Source: Vicinamibacterales bacterium
GTDB taxonomy: Bacteria > Acidobacteriota > Vicinamibacteria > Vicinamibacterales > JAKQTR01
Assembly (NCBI GenBank): GCA_025456345.1
Contig: JALOKU010000005.1
Location: 40,121 to 104,120, forward strand
Length of the DNA stretch: 64,000 nucleotides
Direction of reading: 5' to 3'
Shown here: positions 26,348 to 34,509 of the stretch, piece by piece
How the letters are laid out: each line of letters starts with the position of its first letter
Numbering within the stretch: the stretch's first letter is position 1
Position numbers and translations under genes: made by a program
The notes under the pieces: model-generated
What the model was told of the DNA's origin: nothing
The model's input: only the letters and a program-made list of their open reading frames with translations
The model's database searches: none

Positions 26348-27081
26348 GGGGACTGGCGTTCCACGGGTCGGCGCACGCGCCCGCGGTTCCGCCACACGAG
26401 CCGCCACGGCATGATCATCGACTCGAGGAGCACCTGCCCGGACATCTTCGAGGCCCCGACCCGCCGCTCGACGAAGATGATGGGCACCTCGCCCACACGC
26501 CCTCCGGCCCGAGCCACCTCGAAGACGGTCTCCACGGTGAACGCGTAGCGCTGGGACAGGAACCGCTCGATCTGCAGTCGCGCCAGCGTGTCGCGGCGCC
26601 AGCAGCGGAATCCGCTGGTGGTGTCACACGTGGTCAGCCCGGTGATGACCCGGACGTACCGGTTCGCGAACCAGCTCAGCAGGATCCGCCTGAGCGGCCA
26701 GTTGATCACGCTGATGCCGTTCAGGTAGCGCGACCCGAGCACCAGGTCATACGTGTCCGCCGCCTTGACAAGATCAGGCAGGAATCTCGGATCGTGGGAG
26801 AGGTCCGCGTCCATCTGGCAGACGAGGTCGGCCTGGTGCGCGAGCGCCCACCGGAAGCCATCGAGATACGACAGGCCCAGCCCGCGCTTGCCGGTCCGGT
26901 GCAAGACGTGCAGGCGTCCCTCGTACTGCCGTGCCAGCTCGTCGGCAAGCGCACCGGTGCCATCCGGGGACTGGTCGTCGACGACGAGGACTTCGTAGGG
27001 CAGCTGCTCGAGAATCTGCGCGGCGATGACCGGCAGGTTCTCGCGCTCGTTGTACGTCGGGATGATGATCAGGACCTTCAT
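26344..27081 (-). CDS. Polyprenol-phosphate mannosyltransferase-like GT2 (DPM1 type)
   Basis: This is a 245-residue protein with ATG start. IIIPTYNERENL, VLVVDDQSPDGTG, CQMDADLSHDPRFL and TTCDTTSGFRCWRRDTL match DPM1-type enzymes closely. It makes polyprenyl-phosphate mannose or a similar carrier sugar from a nucleotide sugar at the inner face of the membrane. Only 4 bp separate it from the GT-C gene upstream, which may use the product on the other side of the membrane. Confidence 0.9.
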   Translation of the reverse strand: MKVLIIIPTYNERENLPVIAAQILEQLPYEVLVVDDQSPDGTGALADELARQYEGRLHVLHRTGKRGLGLSYLDGFRWALAHQADLVCQMDADLSHDPRFLPDLVKAADTYDLVLGSRYLNGISVINWPLRRILLSWFANRYVRVITGLTTCDTTSGFRCWRRDTLARLQIERFLSQRYAFTVETVFEVARAGGRVGEVPIIFVERRVGASKMSGQVLLESMIMPWRLVWRNRGRVRRPVERQSP

Positions 27082-27085
27082 GCGA

Positions 27086-28309
27086 TCACGCCCGCAGCGC
27101 CCACCAGGCCGCCGCCGTCACGAGGAGCGCCGGGTCCACCACCGGGATCCGGAACCGCTCCTGGGGAAAGAACACCAGGCACACGAGGAACGAGGACGCC
27201 ACCAGCAGCAGCAGCGGGACCGGCAGGCGGCCGGCACGCGCGAGCCGCCAGACGCCCAGCAGCGCGAATGGCAGCACCCCGAGATACGAGACGACCGACG
27301 CGCCGAAATAGAGGGCGGAATGCAGCCGGTACGACGGGCCCACGGGCACGATCGCGTAGAACGCCTTGCGCGCCATCAGCCGCGCCCACGCGGCGGGCTG
27401 CTCGCGGATGAACTGCCGCGCCTCGCGATAGTAGATCGGCTCGAGCTGCTCGGGCGAGAGGCCCGGGTGCCGGGCGCGCAACGCCACGTTCGCGCGCTTC
27501 AGCTGCGGATTCGCGGCCAGGTCGCCCTCACCGACGGCGAGCGGGTGATTCCCCGTCCAGAACGTGATGCCGCCCTCGGAGGCGACCAGCACGACGCGGC
27601 CGTACTCGCGCGCGTTCCGGATGGTCCACGGCATGATGACCAGCGCGCACGCGAGCGAGAGCAGCGCGACGCCCCGCCACTCGCGCCTCCAGGCCAGCCA
27701 GATGGCGGCAAGCGGAAGGAAGAGGAGCATGGCCGGCCGCGTCAGGACGGCGAGCCCGGCCAGCGCTCCGGCGGCCACGTACAGGCCGCCGCGCCGTCGC
27801 TCGAGCGCAAGGACGGCGGCGCAGGCGAGGGCCAGCACGCTGAACAGCGTCTCGCTCCAGACAAATGCCGGGGTCCACACGAGAGGCGGGTAGACGGCGG
27901 CCAGCCAGCCTCCGGCGCGGGCGGCTCCAGGCCCCGCCGCCTGCCCGGCCAGCCAGGCCACCAGCCACACCAGCGCCCCGCCCAGCACGGCCTGGACGAT
28001 GCGGATCGCGCGAAGCAGCGGCACGCCGGCCTCCGGCGGCCCGCCGGTCACGCGGATGACCGCCGCAAGGAACACCGGGTACACCGGCGCGCGGCCGAAG
28101 TGCTCGCCCGGCGCGGGCGTGCCGTCCGGCTGCAGATGCACGAACCCCCGCCCCTCGGCGACGTTCCGGGCGAGCCGCAGGTACTCGTGTTCATCGTGCG
28201 TGAGCGGTTTGTCGACCCAGTACCCAAGCGAGAATGCCAGGCGCGCCGCGATCCCCACGGCCACGGCCAGCCACACCGCGCGCGGCACCCGGGCCGTCAC
28301 CGAGCTCAT
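27086..28309 (-). CDS. GT-C membrane glycosyltransferase (ArnT/GT83-like)
   Basis: This is a 407-residue protein with about ten hydrophobic segments. The first periplasmic loop has LTHDEHEYLRLARN, with the DE pair typical of GT39/GT83 enzymes. FGRAPVYPVFLAAV is another family motif. It should transfer a sugar from a polyprenyl phosphate. It sits between two DPM-like GT2 genes (26344 and 28312), with 4-bp and 2-bp spacers, an arrangement that fits donor synthase and transferase working together. Confidence 0.87.
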   Translation of the reverse strand: MSSVTARVPRAVWLAVAVGIAARLAFSLGYWVDKPLTHDEHEYLRLARNVAEGRGFVHLQPDGTPAPGEHFGRAPVYPVFLAAVIRVTGGPPEAGVPLLRAIRIVQAVLGGALVWLVAWLAGQAAGPGAARAGGWLAAVYPPLVWTPAFVWSETLFSVLALACAAVLALERRRGGLYVAAGALAGLAVLTRPAMLLFLPLAAIWLAWRREWRGVALLSLACALVIMPWTIRNAREYGRVVLVASEGGITFWTGNHPLAVGEGDLAANPQLKRANVALRARHPGLSPEQLEPIYYREARQFIREQPAAWARLMARKAFYAIVPVGPSYRLHSALYFGASVVSYLGVLPFALLGVWRLARAGRLPVPLLLLVASSFLVCLVFFPQERFRIPVVDPALLVTAAAWWALRA

Positions 28310-28311
28310 CC

Positions 28312-29172
28312 CTATTCTCGTCCTTCGAAGCGCAGGGCGGCGATCTGCTCAGAGACGAGGCCGACCAGGAACACGATCACCGCCAGCATGATGAGCAACA
28401 CGGACGAATTCGTGACGTGGGACTGCGTGGCGATGGTCCAGGCGGCGTAGCCCGCGCCGACGGCGAACGAGGCGAGGCTGATCGGCAGGAACACGCGGAA
28501 CGGGCTGTAGAGCGTCACGATCTTCATCACGATCAGCAGGAACTTCACGCCGTCGCGCGCCAGCCTGATCTTCGAGTGCCCCACCCGCTGCGCCGCCTCG
28601 ACGGGCTCGAAGCAGACGCTGTAGCCCGCCTTGATGAACGCCAGTGTCGTCGTGGTGGGCGTGGAGAAGCCGTTGGGCAGCAGGTGAAGGAACTCGCGCA
28701 ACTGCGACCGGCGGGCGCCCCGGAAGCCGGACGTGAGGTCCGGGACCGTCCGCCCGGTGAGGTAGCCGGCGAGCCGGTTCAGCGCGGCGTTGCCGATCCG
28801 CCGCGCGCGCGTGGCCTGGGTCCCGGTGGAGCGCGCGCCGATTACGAGGTCGTACTCCCCGAGGCGGGAGACGATCCGCGCGGCATCCGCCGCCTGGTGC
28901 TGGCCGTCGCCGTCCACAATCAGGACGAACTCGCCGGTGGCGCGCCTGATGCCGGTCTTCACGGCGGCGCCGTTGCCCTTGTTGTACGGATGGCGCACGA
29001 CCGTAGCGCCGGCATCGCCGGCGCGCGCCGCGGTGGCGTCCGACGACCCGTCGTCCACGACGATGATCTCGTGCCAGGATCCGCCCGCGGCGAGCGCCTG
29101 CACGAGGGCGCCGATGGCCTGCTCCTCGTTGAACGCCGGCACGACGACCGAGACCGATGACGGGTCCGCCAC
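28312..29172 (-). CDS. Membrane-anchored DPM-like GT2 glycosyltransferase
   Basis: This is a 286-residue protein with a GTG start at 29172. VSVVVPAFNEE, IIVVDDGSSD and LIVDGDGQHQ form the catalytic GT-A core, and LTSGFRGARRSQL is the DPM-type acceptor motif. Two C-terminal membrane helices (about 220-245 and 255-275) anchor it, as in ArnC/GtrB-like polyprenyl-phosphate sugar synthases. It lies in the same unit as a second GT2 of similar layout (29176). Confidence 0.9.
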   Translation of the reverse strand: MADPSSVSVVVPAFNEEQAIGALVQALAAGGSWHEIIVVDDGSSDATAARAGDAGATVVRHPYNKGNGAAVKTGIRRATGEFVLIVDGDGQHQAADAARIVSRLGEYDLVIGARSTGTQATRARRIGNAALNRLAGYLTGRTVPDLTSGFRGARRSQLREFLHLLPNGFSTPTTTTLAFIKAGYSVCFEPVEAAQRVGHSKIRLARDGVKFLLIVMKIVTLYSPFRVFLPISLASFAVGAGYAAWTIATQSHVTNSSVLLIMLAVIVFLVGLVSEQIAALRFEGRE

Positions 29173-29175
29173 CCT

Positions 29176-30171
29176 CTAACTCCTGTCCCCGTCCGCCGGC
29201 GGGACCGTGTCGGCCGGCGCGCCTTGCCGCAGCTCCATCCGCCGCACCCGGTAGAGCAGATCCTCGAGCAGTTTCCGGTTGCCGGAGATGACGTCGGCCA
29301 CGAGCCCGATGAGCGCGATCTGGAACCCGACAATCAGCAGCACCGCCGCGAAGATGAGCGACTGGACGTGCCCGAGGCCCTCGCCGATGACGAAGAAATA
29401 GACGAAGCGCAGCGACAGCGCGAGGCCGCCGGCGAAGACGAACAGGCCGATGAGGCCGAACACCTTGAGGGGCTCGTACATCGCGTAGATGCGGATGATC
29501 GTGGCCGACGAGGCCTTGACATACGTCCAGACGCTCGAAAAGAGCCGCGACGACCGCGTGCGGGGGTTGCTGCGAACCGGGACATGCGCGATGGCCATCC
29601 GGCGCTTGCCGGCCTGGATGATCGACTCGAGCGTGTAGGTGAACTCGGAGACGATGGTCATGCGCAGCGCCGCGTCGCGCGTGTAGGCCCGGAAGCCGCT
29701 CGTCGTGTCGGGCACCTTCGTGTCGGAGACCTGGCGCACGACCCACGACCCGAGCCACTGCAGCCGCTTGCGCGTCGCCGACATGTGCGCGAGATCCTGC
29801 ACCTCGCGGTCGCCGATGACCACGTCCGCCTCGCCCCCGAGCAGCGGCGCGATGAGCTTCGGGATGTCCGCGCCGGCGTACTGGTTGTCGCCGTCGGTAT
29901 TGACGATGATGTCCGCGCCGAGCTTGAGGCTGGCGTCGATGCCCGCGGCGAAGGCCGACGCCAGGCCCTTCCGCTGGGGGAAGCGGACGATGTGCTCCAC
30001 GCCGTGGCGCCGCGCGACCTCCGACGTGCCGTCGCGCGAGCCGTCGTCGATGACGAGGATCTCGACCACGTCGATGCCCGGGATCGCGCGCGGGATGTCG
30101 CCCAGCGTGGCCGGCAGCGTCTGGGCCTCGTTGAGGCACGGGATCTGTACGATCAGTTTCTTCACAGGCAT
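29176..30171 (-). CDS. Membrane-anchored GT2 glycosyltransferase (ArnC/GtrB-like)
   Basis: This is a 331-residue protein from the ATG at 30171 (a GTG at 30177 adds two residues). LIVQIPCLNEA, ILVIDDGSRDGT and IIVNTDGDNQY form the catalytic core, and PDTTSGFRAYTRDAAL is the DPM-type motif. Two long C-terminal membrane segments (about 225-250 and 260-290) follow, then a cytosolic tail. It likely makes a polyprenyl-phosphate sugar. The gene starts just after a hairpin-repeat element (30181-30356) that separates it from the GT4 gene upstream. Confidence 0.9.
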   Translation of the reverse strand: MPVKKLIVQIPCLNEAQTLPATLGDIPRAIPGIDVVEILVIDDGSRDGTSEVARRHGVEHIVRFPQRKGLASAFAAGIDASLKLGADIIVNTDGDNQYAGADIPKLIAPLLGGEADVVIGDREVQDLAHMSATRKRLQWLGSWVVRQVSDTKVPDTTSGFRAYTRDAALRMTIVSEFTYTLESIIQAGKRRMAIAHVPVRSNPRTRSSRLFSSVWTYVKASSATIIRIYAMYEPLKVFGLIGLFVFAGGLALSLRFVYFFVIGEGLGHVQSLIFAAVLLIVGFQIALIGLVADVISGNRKLLEDLLYRVRRMELRQGAPADTVPPADGDRS

Positions 30172-30180
30172 TGGCACCCG

Positions 30181-30356
30181 GTCAGAAGCCAGAAGTCAGA
30201 AGCAAGAAGCAAGAAGCAAGAAGCAAGAAGCAAGAAGCAAGAAGAAGGACCACCGGCGCAGCGTGTCTCCTTCTGGCTTCTGACAATCGTAAGTGGGCCC
30301 TTCTTGCTACTTGCTTCTTTCAAACGTCAGTGGGCCCTTCTGGCTTCTTGCTTCTA
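30181..30356. repeat. Heptanucleotide-repeat hairpin element A
   Basis: The left arm reads GTC, then AGAAGCC, AGAAGTC and six exact copies of AGAAGCA (about 30198-30239). A 15-of-16 match to the reverse complement of its first 16 bases lies at 30269-30284. Two further inverted copies, each preceded by GTGGGCCC, lie at about 30293-30320 and 30330-30356. The 3' end supplies the TAG stop codon of the minus-strand GT4 gene (30354-30356). The unit length and inverted layout match the elements at 40947 and 52889. Confidence 0.85.
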
Positions 30357-31397
30357 TTCCCCGACAAGCCTCTCAATCACCCCATCCCACGTCACCAGCC
30401 GCGCGCGGTCGCAGCCGGCGTCGCCCAGCGCCTTCGCACGCGCGCGGTCGTCGGAGAGGCGGCTGAACGCGCCGGCGATCGCGGCCGGATCGGGATCGCA
30501 GACGAACCCGTTGACGCCGTCCTCGACGAACTCGAGCGTGCCGCCGGAATCACGGGCCGTCACGACCGGCTTCCTCGCGAGGAACGCCTCCAGGGTCACG
30601 TACCCGTAGTCCTCGTCGAACGGGGCGTAGACAACGCCGAGGGCGCCGGCGTAGAGCTCGAGCAGGCGGTCGTCGCCGGCCGCGCCCTCGAACACCACCC
30701 GGTCGCCGATCCCCAGATCCTCCGCGAGGCGGCGCAGGTTCGCCTCCTGCGTGCCTTCGCCGACGATCACGAGCCTGGGCGGGCCGCCGGCCTGCGCCAG
30801 CGCCCGCACGGCAAGGTCGTGGCGCTTCACCGTCTCGAGCCGGCCGACCGACAGCAGGTAATCCCCGGCCGGGCCGCCGGCGAGCCGATCGGCGAGCCTC
30901 GGCGGATGATACAGCGGTTCGGCCCGCAGCCCGTTGAACTTCTCGAGGCGGGACGCGGTGTTCCGGGCGTTGGTGAACACCCGCCGGCATTCCCCGAGCA
31001 TGACGGTGTCGAGATCGATGATCTGCCGGCGCAGCCCGACGTCGAGATCCACGTGGGCGAAGTCGCTGTAGACGGTGCCGCACAGCTCGTAGGCCGCCCG
31101 GTACTGGTGGATGAGCCACGCTACCTTGTTCGGGTGCCGGGCGAAATACGACGGGAACTTGGTGCCAATCACCAGGTCGACCGGCGTGCCGTTGCTCTCG
31201 CTGAGATCGAGCAGGCGCCACGCCGCGGCGTGGGCGAGAATCTCTTCCTTGGGGTACCACTTGAAGGGCACCGACACCAGATCGGCCGCGTACCCGCGAT
31301 CGCGGAGCCGGTCCACGAGCTGGCGCACGTGGATCTCCGCGCCGCCGCGGACAAGCGGCACCTGCGCTTCACAGACGAGGATGGTCCGGACTGCCAT
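30354..31397 (-). CDS. Family 4 GT-B glycosyltransferase
   Basis: This is a 347-residue protein with ATG start. The N-terminus has LVRGGAEIHVRQL, typical for acceptor binding. The C-terminal half has LLSVGRLETVKRHDLAVRAL, VIVGEGTQEANL and VYAPFDEDYGYVTLEAFLARKPVVTARDSGGTLEFV, the donor-site E-x7-E region. It probably starts or extends a cytosolic glycan. It is 17 bp downstream of the YchF-like gene. Its last codons border the hairpin repeat, which provides the stop codon. Confidence 0.88.
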   Translation of the reverse strand: MAVRTILVCEAQVPLVRGGAEIHVRQLVDRLRDRGYAADLVSVPFKWYPKEEILAHAAAWRLLDLSESNGTPVDLVIGTKFPSYFARHPNKVAWLIHQYRAAYELCGTVYSDFAHVDLDVGLRRQIIDLDTVMLGECRRVFTNARNTASRLEKFNGLRAEPLYHPPRLADRLAGGPAGDYLLSVGRLETVKRHDLAVRALAQAGGPPRLVIVGEGTQEANLRRLAEDLGIGDRVVFEGAAGDDRLLELYAGALGVVYAPFDEDYGYVTLEAFLARKPVVTARDSGGTLEFVEDGVNGFVCDPDPAAIAGAFSRLSDDRARAKALGDAGCDRARLVTWDGVIERLVGE

Positions 31398-31414
31398 GCG
31401 CGCCGCTCACCGTC

Positions 31415-32506
31415 TCAGGTCGCGAACCGGACGTTGATGATGTCGCCGTCCAGCACTATGTACTCCTTGCCTTCGAGCCGCACCTCGCCGTGATCGCGGC
31501 ACGCCGCCATGGCGCCGCGGGCCAGCAGGCGATCGTACGCCACGACTTCGGCGCGGATGAACCCTCGCGACAGATCCGTGTGGATCTCGCCGGCCGCGGC
31601 CTGCGCCGCCATGCCGCGCGGGATGGACCAGGCGCGGCACTCGTCCTCGCCGACCGTGAAGAACGAGATGTAGCCGAGCAGCTCGTAGCTCGCGCGGATG
31701 ACGCGATCGAGCCCCGACGCGGTGAGGCCGAGATCCGCCAGGAACGCCGCGGCGTCGGCCGGCTCGAGCTGGGCAATCTCGAGCTCGATCTTCGCGCACA
31801 GGGCGATGGCGCGCGTCAGCGGCCCGGTGGCCATCTCCGCCAGGCCATGCCGATCGAGGAGGTGGTCCAGCCCGCCGGCCAGATCGCGCTCGTCGACGTT
31901 GAGCACGAGCAGCAGCGGCTTGGCCGAGAGGAACTGGAACCCGCGCAGGCGGCGGCGGTCGTCGCCCCCGATCTCCAGCACCCGCAGGGGCGAGCCGTGC
32001 TCGAGGTGCGGCTTGCACCGCAGCAGAATCTCCTGCTCCTTCTCGAGCTCTGCGGTGCGCGACTTCTTCAGGTCTTTCGCGAGGCGCTCGAGGCGCTTCT
32101 CCACGACCGCGAGGTCCGCCAGGATGAGCTCGTCTTCCATGGCCCGCCCGTCCCGCCGCGGATCGACCGACCCTGCCGCGTGCGGGATCGCCGGGTCCGT
32201 GAACGATCGGACCACGTGGACCAGCGCATCGGCGTTCCGGTACGCCGCGACGTCGAGCAGGGCATCGGCGCCGGTTCCGGACGGGCGCCCGGGGATGTCG
32301 GCGAACTCGACGGTGGCCGGCACGTGCTTGCGCGGGTTGTACATCGCCGTGAGCGCGTCCAGGCGCGGGTCGGGCACGCGCGCGATGCCCAGCGTCGCCT
32401 CCAGTTTCCCGTGGGCGGCGCGCGGCGCGTCGTGCGCCTCCGTCATCAGCCTGAACAGGGTCGTCTTGCCGGTCGCGGGGTATCCGATGAGCGCGGTGCG
32501 GAGCAT
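31415..32506 (-). CDS. ychF: Divergent YchF-like GTPase/ATPase (TGS domain)
   Basis: This is a 363-residue protein. The P-loop is GYPATGKTTL (about 8-17), where typical YchF has a GLPNVGKSTL loop. The usual DIAGLVKGAS switch region reads ADIPGRPSGTG. LLVLNVDERDL keeps the NxxE motif that lets YchF prefer ATP. The C-terminus ends in DGDIINVRF, a TGS-domain ending. YchF proteins bind ribosomes and affect stress responses. The changed switch region suggests a diverged paralogue, and the gene symbol is by family only. It is 17 bp upstream of a glycosyltransferase gene. Confidence 0.75.
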   Translation of the reverse strand: MLRTALIGYPATGKTTLFRLMTEAHDAPRAAHGKLEATLGIARVPDPRLDALTAMYNPRKHVPATVEFADIPGRPSGTGADALLDVAAYRNADALVHVVRSFTDPAIPHAAGSVDPRRDGRAMEDELILADLAVVEKRLERLAKDLKKSRTAELEKEQEILLRCKPHLEHGSPLRVLEIGGDDRRRLRGFQFLSAKPLLLVLNVDERDLAGGLDHLLDRHGLAEMATGPLTRAIALCAKIELEIAQLEPADAAAFLADLGLTASGLDRVIRASYELLGYISFFTVGEDECRAWSIPRGMAAQAAAGEIHTDLSRGFIRAEVVAYDRLLARGAMAACRDHGEVRLEGKEYIVLDGDIINVRFAT

Positions 32507-32558
32507 CGTGGCGTCTTCCGGGTGACCGGGCGGAAGCCCGGCGGGATCGTGGAATGCT

Positions 32559-32615
32559 CATGCTAGCATGCACCCCCGCGCCGGTGGACAGCGAGTTTCG
32601 CCCGCGAGGCGAAAC
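32559..32615. other. Spacer between ychF and mraZ with a 12-bp palindrome and a hairpin
   Basis: The 160-bp stretch from ychF (32507) to the mraZ promoter has no gene. It holds a perfect palindrome CATGCTAGCATG at 32559-32570 and an 8-bp stem with 5-nt loop (GTTTCGCC at 32595-32602, GGCGAAAC at 32608-32615). They could be regulator sites or an RNA 5' structure for ychF. No function can be assigned. Confidence 0.4.
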
Positions 32616-32666
32616 AAAAGCGTAGAAAAATCCGCCGCAACTCATACTGATATAGGGATTTTGGCG

Positions 32667-32695
32667 TTGACAAGGCTGCTTCGCTTCTCTAACAT
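32667..32695 (+). promoter_or_regulatory. mraZ promoter
   Basis: TTGACA (32667-32672) and TAACAT (32690-32695) are separated by exactly 17 bp. The predicted start of transcription is near 32702, about 18 nt before the mraZ start codon. It would drive mraZ and the following dcw genes. The -35 matches the sigma-70 consensus perfectly, and the rpoD gene of this window encodes the matching factor type. Confidence 0.75.
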
Positions 32696-32699
32696 CCGA

Positions 32700-32723
32700 G
32701 TGGTCTTTGGTGGAGCAAAGTGG
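32700..32723 (+). promoter_or_regulatory. MraZ operator: three GTGG boxes at 10-bp spacing
   Basis: GTGG tetramers occur at 32700, 32710 and 32720, followed by T, A and A. MraZ proteins in other bacteria bind three or more TGGG/GTGG-type repeats with about 10-bp period in front of their own gene. Here the second box contains the GGTGGAG ribosome site and the third contains the GTG start codon, so bound MraZ would cover the transcription start, ribosome site and start codon. This points to negative autoregulation. Confidence 0.7.
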
Positions 32724-33175
32724 AGCAGACTGCCGTCCTTCGGGGGAACGCGCCGGCCCGGATTGATGACAAGGGCCGACTCAAGATTCCCATCGCCTTC
32801 AAGGCCGTCGTCGCGGCCCAGCACGGCCGCGACCTGTTCGTGACGAGCCTGACTGGCGAGTCCGTCCGCATCTACCCGATGCCCGTGTGGATCGAGATCG
32901 AGCGCAAGCTCGCGCAGATTCCGACCACGCACCCCGCGCGCCTCCGGTTCTTCAGCCGCGTCAACTACTACGGGCAGGCCGCCGAACTCGACAACCAGGG
33001 TCGGGTGCTGATCCACCCGCGGCTCCGTGAATCGGCCGGCATGACAGGCGAAGTGGACGTGTTCGGGCAGTACGACCACCTTGAAGTCTGGAACCACGAG
33101 CGATTCGTGACGAAGCTCTCGAACGACCCGTTCACCGACGCCGATGCGCGCGCGCTGGCCGAGTTCGGGATCTGA
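32720..33175 (+). CDS. mraZ: MraZ, dcw-operon regulator
   Basis: This is a 151-residue protein. The N-terminal copy of the SpoVT/AbrB-like fold has LRGNAPARIDDKGRLKIP near 7-24, and the second copy has AAELDNQGRVLIHPRLRE near 86-103. The family forms ring oligomers that bind the GTGG repeats before the gene. The GTG start at 32720 is chosen because a GGTGGAG ribosome site precedes it by 4 nt and the conserved N-terminus follows at once. It leads the dcw cluster, 20 bp before rsmH. Confidence 0.93.
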   Translation: MEQTAVLRGNAPARIDDKGRLKIPIAFKAVVAAQHGRDLFVTSLTGESVRIYPMPVWIEIERKLAQIPTTHPARLRFFSRVNYYGQAAELDNQGRVLIHPRLRESAGMTGEVDVFGQYDHLEVWNHERFVTKLSNDPFTDADARALAEFGI

Positions 33176-33195
33176 CGCGCCGGGTTGCTGCCGCG

Positions 33196-34074
33196 ATGCC
33201 CGCCCACGTGCCGGTGATGACGGACGAGGTCCTCGCGGCGCTGCAACCGGAACGCGGCGGGGTGTTCGTGGATTGCACGGTTGGCCTCGGCGGCCACGCG
33301 CGCGCCCTGCTCTTGGCGGGCGCCACGCGGCTCATCGGGATCGACCGCGACCCGGCGGCACTGGCGCTCGCGGGTGTGGCGCTCGCGGAGTGGGGCAGCC
33401 GGGCCGAACTGGTGCACGGCGACTACCGGGACGCACCGCGCCTCCTCGATGCGCGCGGCATCGAGGCGATCGACGGGGCGGTGGCGGATCTGGGCGTGTC
33501 GTCGCTGCAGCTTGACGGCGAGGGGCGCGGATTCAGTTTCCAGCGCGACGAGGCGCTCGACATGCGGATGGACACGAGCCAGGGCCCGACGGCCGCGGAC
33601 CTGATCGGGGACGTCAGCGAGCGGGACCTCGCGGATGTGATCTTCCGCTACGGCGAGGAGCGGCGCTCGCGGGCGGTGGCGCGGGCGATCGTGGCCGCGC
33701 GGCGCGAGGCGCCGATCGAGACCACGGCGCGGCTGGCGTCCATCGTGCGGCGCGTCGTGGGGCGCAGCGGCCGCATCGACCCGGCCACGCGGACGTTCCA
33801 GGCGATCCGCATCTGGGTGAACGGCGAACTGGACGGGCTCGACGTCTTCCTGCGCGCGGTCTGCTCACGGCTCCGGGCTGGCGCCCGGTTTGCGGTCGTG
33901 ACGTTCCACTCGCTCGAGGACAGGCCCGTGAAGCACACCTTCCGGGCGCTGGCCGCCGAGCGCGAGGCGTTCCGCCTGCTGACGAAGAAGTCGGTGGTCC
34001 CGGGCGACGAGGAAACCCGCTCGAACCCGCGCGCGCGCAGCGCGCGGCTTCGGGCCATTGAACGCGTGGGGTGA
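33196..34074 (+). CDS. rsmH: 16S rRNA (cytosine-1402-N4)-methyltransferase
   Basis: This is a 292-residue protein. The N-terminus HVPVMTDEVLAAL and motif I VFVDCTVGLGGHARALL are followed by VADLGVSSLQLD, MRMDTSQGPTAADL and VTFHSLEDRPVK, all diagnostic of RsmH (MraW). It methylates C1402 of 16S rRNA in the decoding site. It is 20 bp after mraZ and overlaps ftsL by 4 bp, the usual dcw order. Confidence 0.95.
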   Translation: MPAHVPVMTDEVLAALQPERGGVFVDCTVGLGGHARALLLAGATRLIGIDRDPAALALAGVALAEWGSRAELVHGDYRDAPRLLDARGIEAIDGAVADLGVSSLQLDGEGRGFSFQRDEALDMRMDTSQGPTAADLIGDVSERDLADVIFRYGEERRSRAVARAIVAARREAPIETTARLASIVRRVVGRSGRIDPATRTFQAIRIWVNGELDGLDVFLRAVCSRLRAGARFAVVTFHSLEDRPVKHTFRALAAEREAFRLLTKKSVVPGDEETRSNPRARSARLRAIERVG

Positions 34075-34484
34075 CGGTGATGGCAGGCACATCGTCGGCG
34101 CCTGAGGCGATGGCCTTCAGCGTGCCGAAGGACATCCAGAACCACCCGGTCCGCAATGTGGACCGCGCCCGCCAGCGCGAGATGTGGTGGTGGGTCGCGG
34201 TGTTGTCGCTGCTGGCGGGCGCGCTGCTCCTGGTCGCCTGGGAGCACTCGCAGTGGATCGACCTCGGCTACGCCATGCCGCGGCTGCAGGCGGAGCGCAA
34301 CGCGAGCGAGGCCGAGCACCGGCATCTGCGCCTCGAACTGGAAACGCTTCGGGCGCCGCAGCGGATCGAAACGCTGGCCATCCGCGACCTCCACCTGGTG
34401 GCGCCGTCGCAGATGGAGGCGGTGGTCCTGGAACTGGTGCGCGAGGCCGCGACCCCGCCCCGCACGCTCGTGGCGCGGCGGTAG
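34071..34484 (+). CDS. ftsL: FtsL-like cell division protein
   Basis: This is a 137-residue protein with a GTG start in a GTGA overlap with rsmH; an ATG at 34080 is also possible. A cytosolic N-terminal tail of about 37 residues is followed by one membrane helix (about 40-60, WWWVAVLSLLAGALLLVAW) and a coiled coil of about 60 residues. Sequence similarity in this family is poor, so the call rests on topology, length and its place between rsmH and ftsI. FtsL joins FtsB/FtsQ at the division septum. Confidence 0.8.
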   Translation: MTVMAGTSSAPEAMAFSVPKDIQNHPVRNVDRARQREMWWWVAVLSLLAGALLLVAWEHSQWIDLGYAMPRLQAERNASEAEHRHLRLELETLRAPQRIETLAIRDLHLVAPSQMEAVVLELVREAATPPRTLVARR

Positions 34485-34509
34485 GCGCGGTCAGGGGGAG
34501 GCGACGACG

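Noticed and set aside
30181..30356. CRISPR array
   Set aside because: Units are 7 nt with no spacers of unique sequence, and no cas gene is nearby. It is a hairpin repeat element.
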